A stretch of 7,500 nucleotides of DNA, from assembly GCA_937934645.1 (NCBI GenBank), contig CALGYZ010000026.1:1-7500 (forward strand), read 5' to 3'. This document shows positions 6,077 to 7,500 of this stretch, piece after piece; position 1 is the first letter of the stretch, and every line of letters begins with the position of its first letter. The translations under genes and the position numbers were made by a program. The notes beneath the pieces are model-generated. The model saw only the letters and a list, made by a program, of their open reading frames with translations. It did not search any database and was not told the origin of the DNA. This DNA comes from an uncultured Bacillaceae bacterium. Its GTDB lineage: Bacteria; Bacillota; Bacilli; Bacillales; Caldibacillaceae.

Positions 6077-7381
6077 ATGAGAATGATTGACATTATCGAA
6101 AAAAAGCGGAACGGAATGGAATTATCAAAGGAAGAAATTGACTTTGTCGTACGGGGATACACAGACGGAAAAATCTTCGATTATCAAATGTCGGCCCTCC
6201 TCATGGCGATTTATTTCAAGGATATGACTCCGGAAGAGTGTGTAAATTTGACATTGGCGATGGCAGAGTCGGGAGAACAAATTGATTTATCCGGTATTGA
6301 AGGGATTAAAGTTGACAAACATTCCACTGGCGGTGTAGGAGATACGACAACTCTGATACTTGCCCCTCTTGTAGCGTCTACCGGTGTGCCGGTGGCAAAA
6401 ATGTCCGGACGCGGACTGGGACATACCGGGGGTACGATTGATAAACTGGAATCGATTCAAGGGTTTCAAGCTGAGTTGGACAGCCGGACATTTAATCAGC
6501 TGGTCAATAAAAATAAAGTGGCAGTTACCGGACAAAGCGGTAATTTGACACCGGCGGACAAAAAAATATACGCATTACGTGATGTTACGGCTACCGTTGA
6601 CTCCATTCCGCTGATCGCCAGCTCCATTATGAGCAAAAAAATTGCTTCCGGTGCGGATGCTATTGTTTTGGATGTCAAAACAGGGTCAGGAGCTTTTATG
6701 AAATTGCTTGAAGAAGCAAAAAAACTGGCCCGTACCATGGTGAAAATCGGGAATGGCGCAGGAAGGAAAACAATTGCCATTATTTCGGATATGAGCCAGC
6801 CCCTTGGATATGCAGTCGGTAACGCATTGGAAGTAAAAGAAGCCATTGACACGTTAAATGGACAGGGACCGAAAGATTTGGAAGAATTATGCTTAACCCT
6901 CGGCAGTTATATGGTATATTTAGGCGGAAAAGCAGAAAGCGTAGAAGCAGCCAGGGAAAAGCTGGTCCATGCCATTCAATCCAAACAGGCGCTCGAGACG
7001 TTTAAAACTTTCGTTGCCGCGCAAGGTGGTGATCCATCCATCATCGATCATCCGGAAAAACTGCCGTCTGCTTCTTATGTAGTTGAAGTTGAAGCTGCGG
7101 AAGAGGGATATGTATCAGGAATTGAGGCAAATGAAATCGGGATTGCTGCCTGTATGCTGGGAGCCGGACGGGTCACGATGGAATCGGAAATAGACCACGC
7201 TGCCGGAATTGTTCTGCATAAAAAAGCAGGAGACCGTGTGAAAAAAGGTGAACGGATCGCAACCATTCACAGTAATAAAAAAGAGACCGGCGGTATCATT
7301 GAGAAAGTCCGGAAAGCTTACCGCTTTTCCGCTCGTCCCGCGGAAAAAAAACCGTTAATTTATGAAGTTATTACAGAATAA
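6077..7381 (+). CDS. pdp: Pyrimidine-nucleoside phosphorylase
   Basis: A 434-residue cytoplasmic enzyme, almost the same length as B. subtilis Pdp (433). It cleaves uridine, thymidine and deoxyuridine with phosphate into the free base and (deoxy)ribose-1-phosphate, for salvage and carbon use. Visible: an N-terminal helical domain (about 1-65), the phosphate loop KHSTGGVGD at 81-89, the family signature SGRGLGHTGGTIDKLE at 110-125, the base-binding residues R168, S183 and K187 at the positions known for the Geobacillus enzyme, residues of its potassium site (G88, T90, L243, A246, E255), and the C-terminal PYNP domain from about 335. It is expected to be a dimer. The start is set by the ribosome binding site and by the family N-terminus. 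One oddity is F34 where relatives have Pro (IPDYQ). In many bacilli pdp sits with drm/deoB and pupG; here it follows a chemoreceptor gene. The catalytic set is complete. Confidence 0.97.
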   Translation: MRMIDIIEKKRNGMELSKEEIDFVVRGYTDGKIFDYQMSALLMAIYFKDMTPEECVNLTLAMAESGEQIDLSGIEGIKVDKHSTGGVGDTTTLILAPLVASTGVPVAKMSGRGLGHTGGTIDKLESIQGFQAELDSRTFNQLVNKNKVAVTGQSGNLTPADKKIYALRDVTATVDSIPLIASSIMSKKIASGADAIVLDVKTGSGAFMKLLEEAKKLARTMVKIGNGAGRKTIAIISDMSQPLGYAVGNALEVKEAIDTLNGQGPKDLEELCLTLGSYMVYLGGKAESVEAAREKLVHAIQSKQALETFKTFVAAQGGDPSIIDHPEKLPSASYVVEVEAAEEGYVSGIEANEIGIAACMLGAGRVTMESEIDHAAGIVLHKKAGDRVKKGERIATIHSNKKETGGIIEKVRKAYRFSARPAEKKPLIYEVITE

Positions 7382-7395
7382 TAATTTCCCCCTCC

Positions 7396-7430
7396 TGCTT
7401 CCCTGTCGGCAATCTGCTGACAGGGAGGCA
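7396..7430 (+). terminator. Probable terminator hairpin after pdp
   Basis: Arms 7396-7410 and 7416-7430 give 15 consecutive pairs, two of them G-U, around the loop AATCT. This is the most stable-looking hairpin in the window, and it begins 15 bp after the pdp stop. The sequence downstream (AGAATTATCTCC) lacks a clear T-run, so termination may be incomplete or may depend on another factor; the hairpin could also protect the mRNA 3' end. I see no gene in the rest of 7431-7500. Confidence 0.6.
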
Positions 7431-7500
7431 AGAATTATCTCCTATTCTCATTCACTACTGAAACTTTAGCAGATCACAGGACGCATAATCCTCCTTTTTT

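Noticed and set aside
6496..6852. Open frame of 118 codons on the minus strand inside pdp, and similar ones inside the chemoreceptor gene (for example 5182-5532) and arcB (462-794)
   Set aside because: They lie fully opposite well-identified genes, resemble no known family, and are expected shadows of the coding strand.
7469..7500. Minus-strand gene start suggested by AAAAAAGGAGG then ATG at the window end
   Set aside because: Spacing from GGAGG (7494-7490) to the ATG (7486-7484) is only 3 nt, and the frame ends after six codons. On the + strand the final six T could be a terminator tail, but the stem before it is only 4 bp.

Overview
The window reads as a chromosomal segment of a Bacillaceae-like Firmicute. 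The evidence is moderate-to-low GC, strong AGGAGG-type ribosome binding sites, a GTG start preceded by a near-perfect anti-16S match, and proteins of Bacillus/Geobacillus type. All genes lie on the + strand. I assign no species.

Layout: (1) 1-3640 is most of an arginine deiminase (ADI) operon in the order arcA-arcB-arcD-arcC. Only the last 13 codons of arcA are present, but they include the active-site Cys motif. arcB (catabolic ornithine carbamoyltransferase), arcD (arginine:ornithine antiporter) and arcC (carbamate kinase) are complete. (2) 3641-3877 is a 237-bp intergenic region with a long imperfect hairpin, probably the operon terminator, followed by a possible promoter and a second bulged inverted repeat. 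(3) 3878-5917 is a transmembrane methyl-accepting chemotaxis protein with a dCACHE sensor. (4) 5918-6076 is a spacer with only weak signals. (5) 6077-7381 is pyrimidine-nucleoside phosphorylase (pdp). (6) 7382-7500 holds a GC-rich 15-bp hairpin just after pdp, then sequence in which I recognise no gene.

How the genes work together: ArcD imports arginine in exchange for ornithine. ArcA turns arginine into citrulline and ammonia. ArcB splits citrulline with phosphate into ornithine and carbamoyl phosphate. ArcC uses carbamoyl phosphate to make ATP from ADP. The net result is ATP plus alkalinising ammonia without respiration. The chemoreceptor next door carries the residues of the amino-acid-binding dCACHE motif, so a link between amino-acid taxis and arginine catabolism is a reasonable but untested inference. 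Pdp is a separate salvage/catabolic enzyme.

The genes belong to well-known families, and I do not see a new defence, mobile or biosynthetic system. The least explained features are non-coding: two hairpins with identical 10-bp arms in the arcA-arcB and arcB-arcD junctions, and the structured region between arcC and the chemoreceptor gene.
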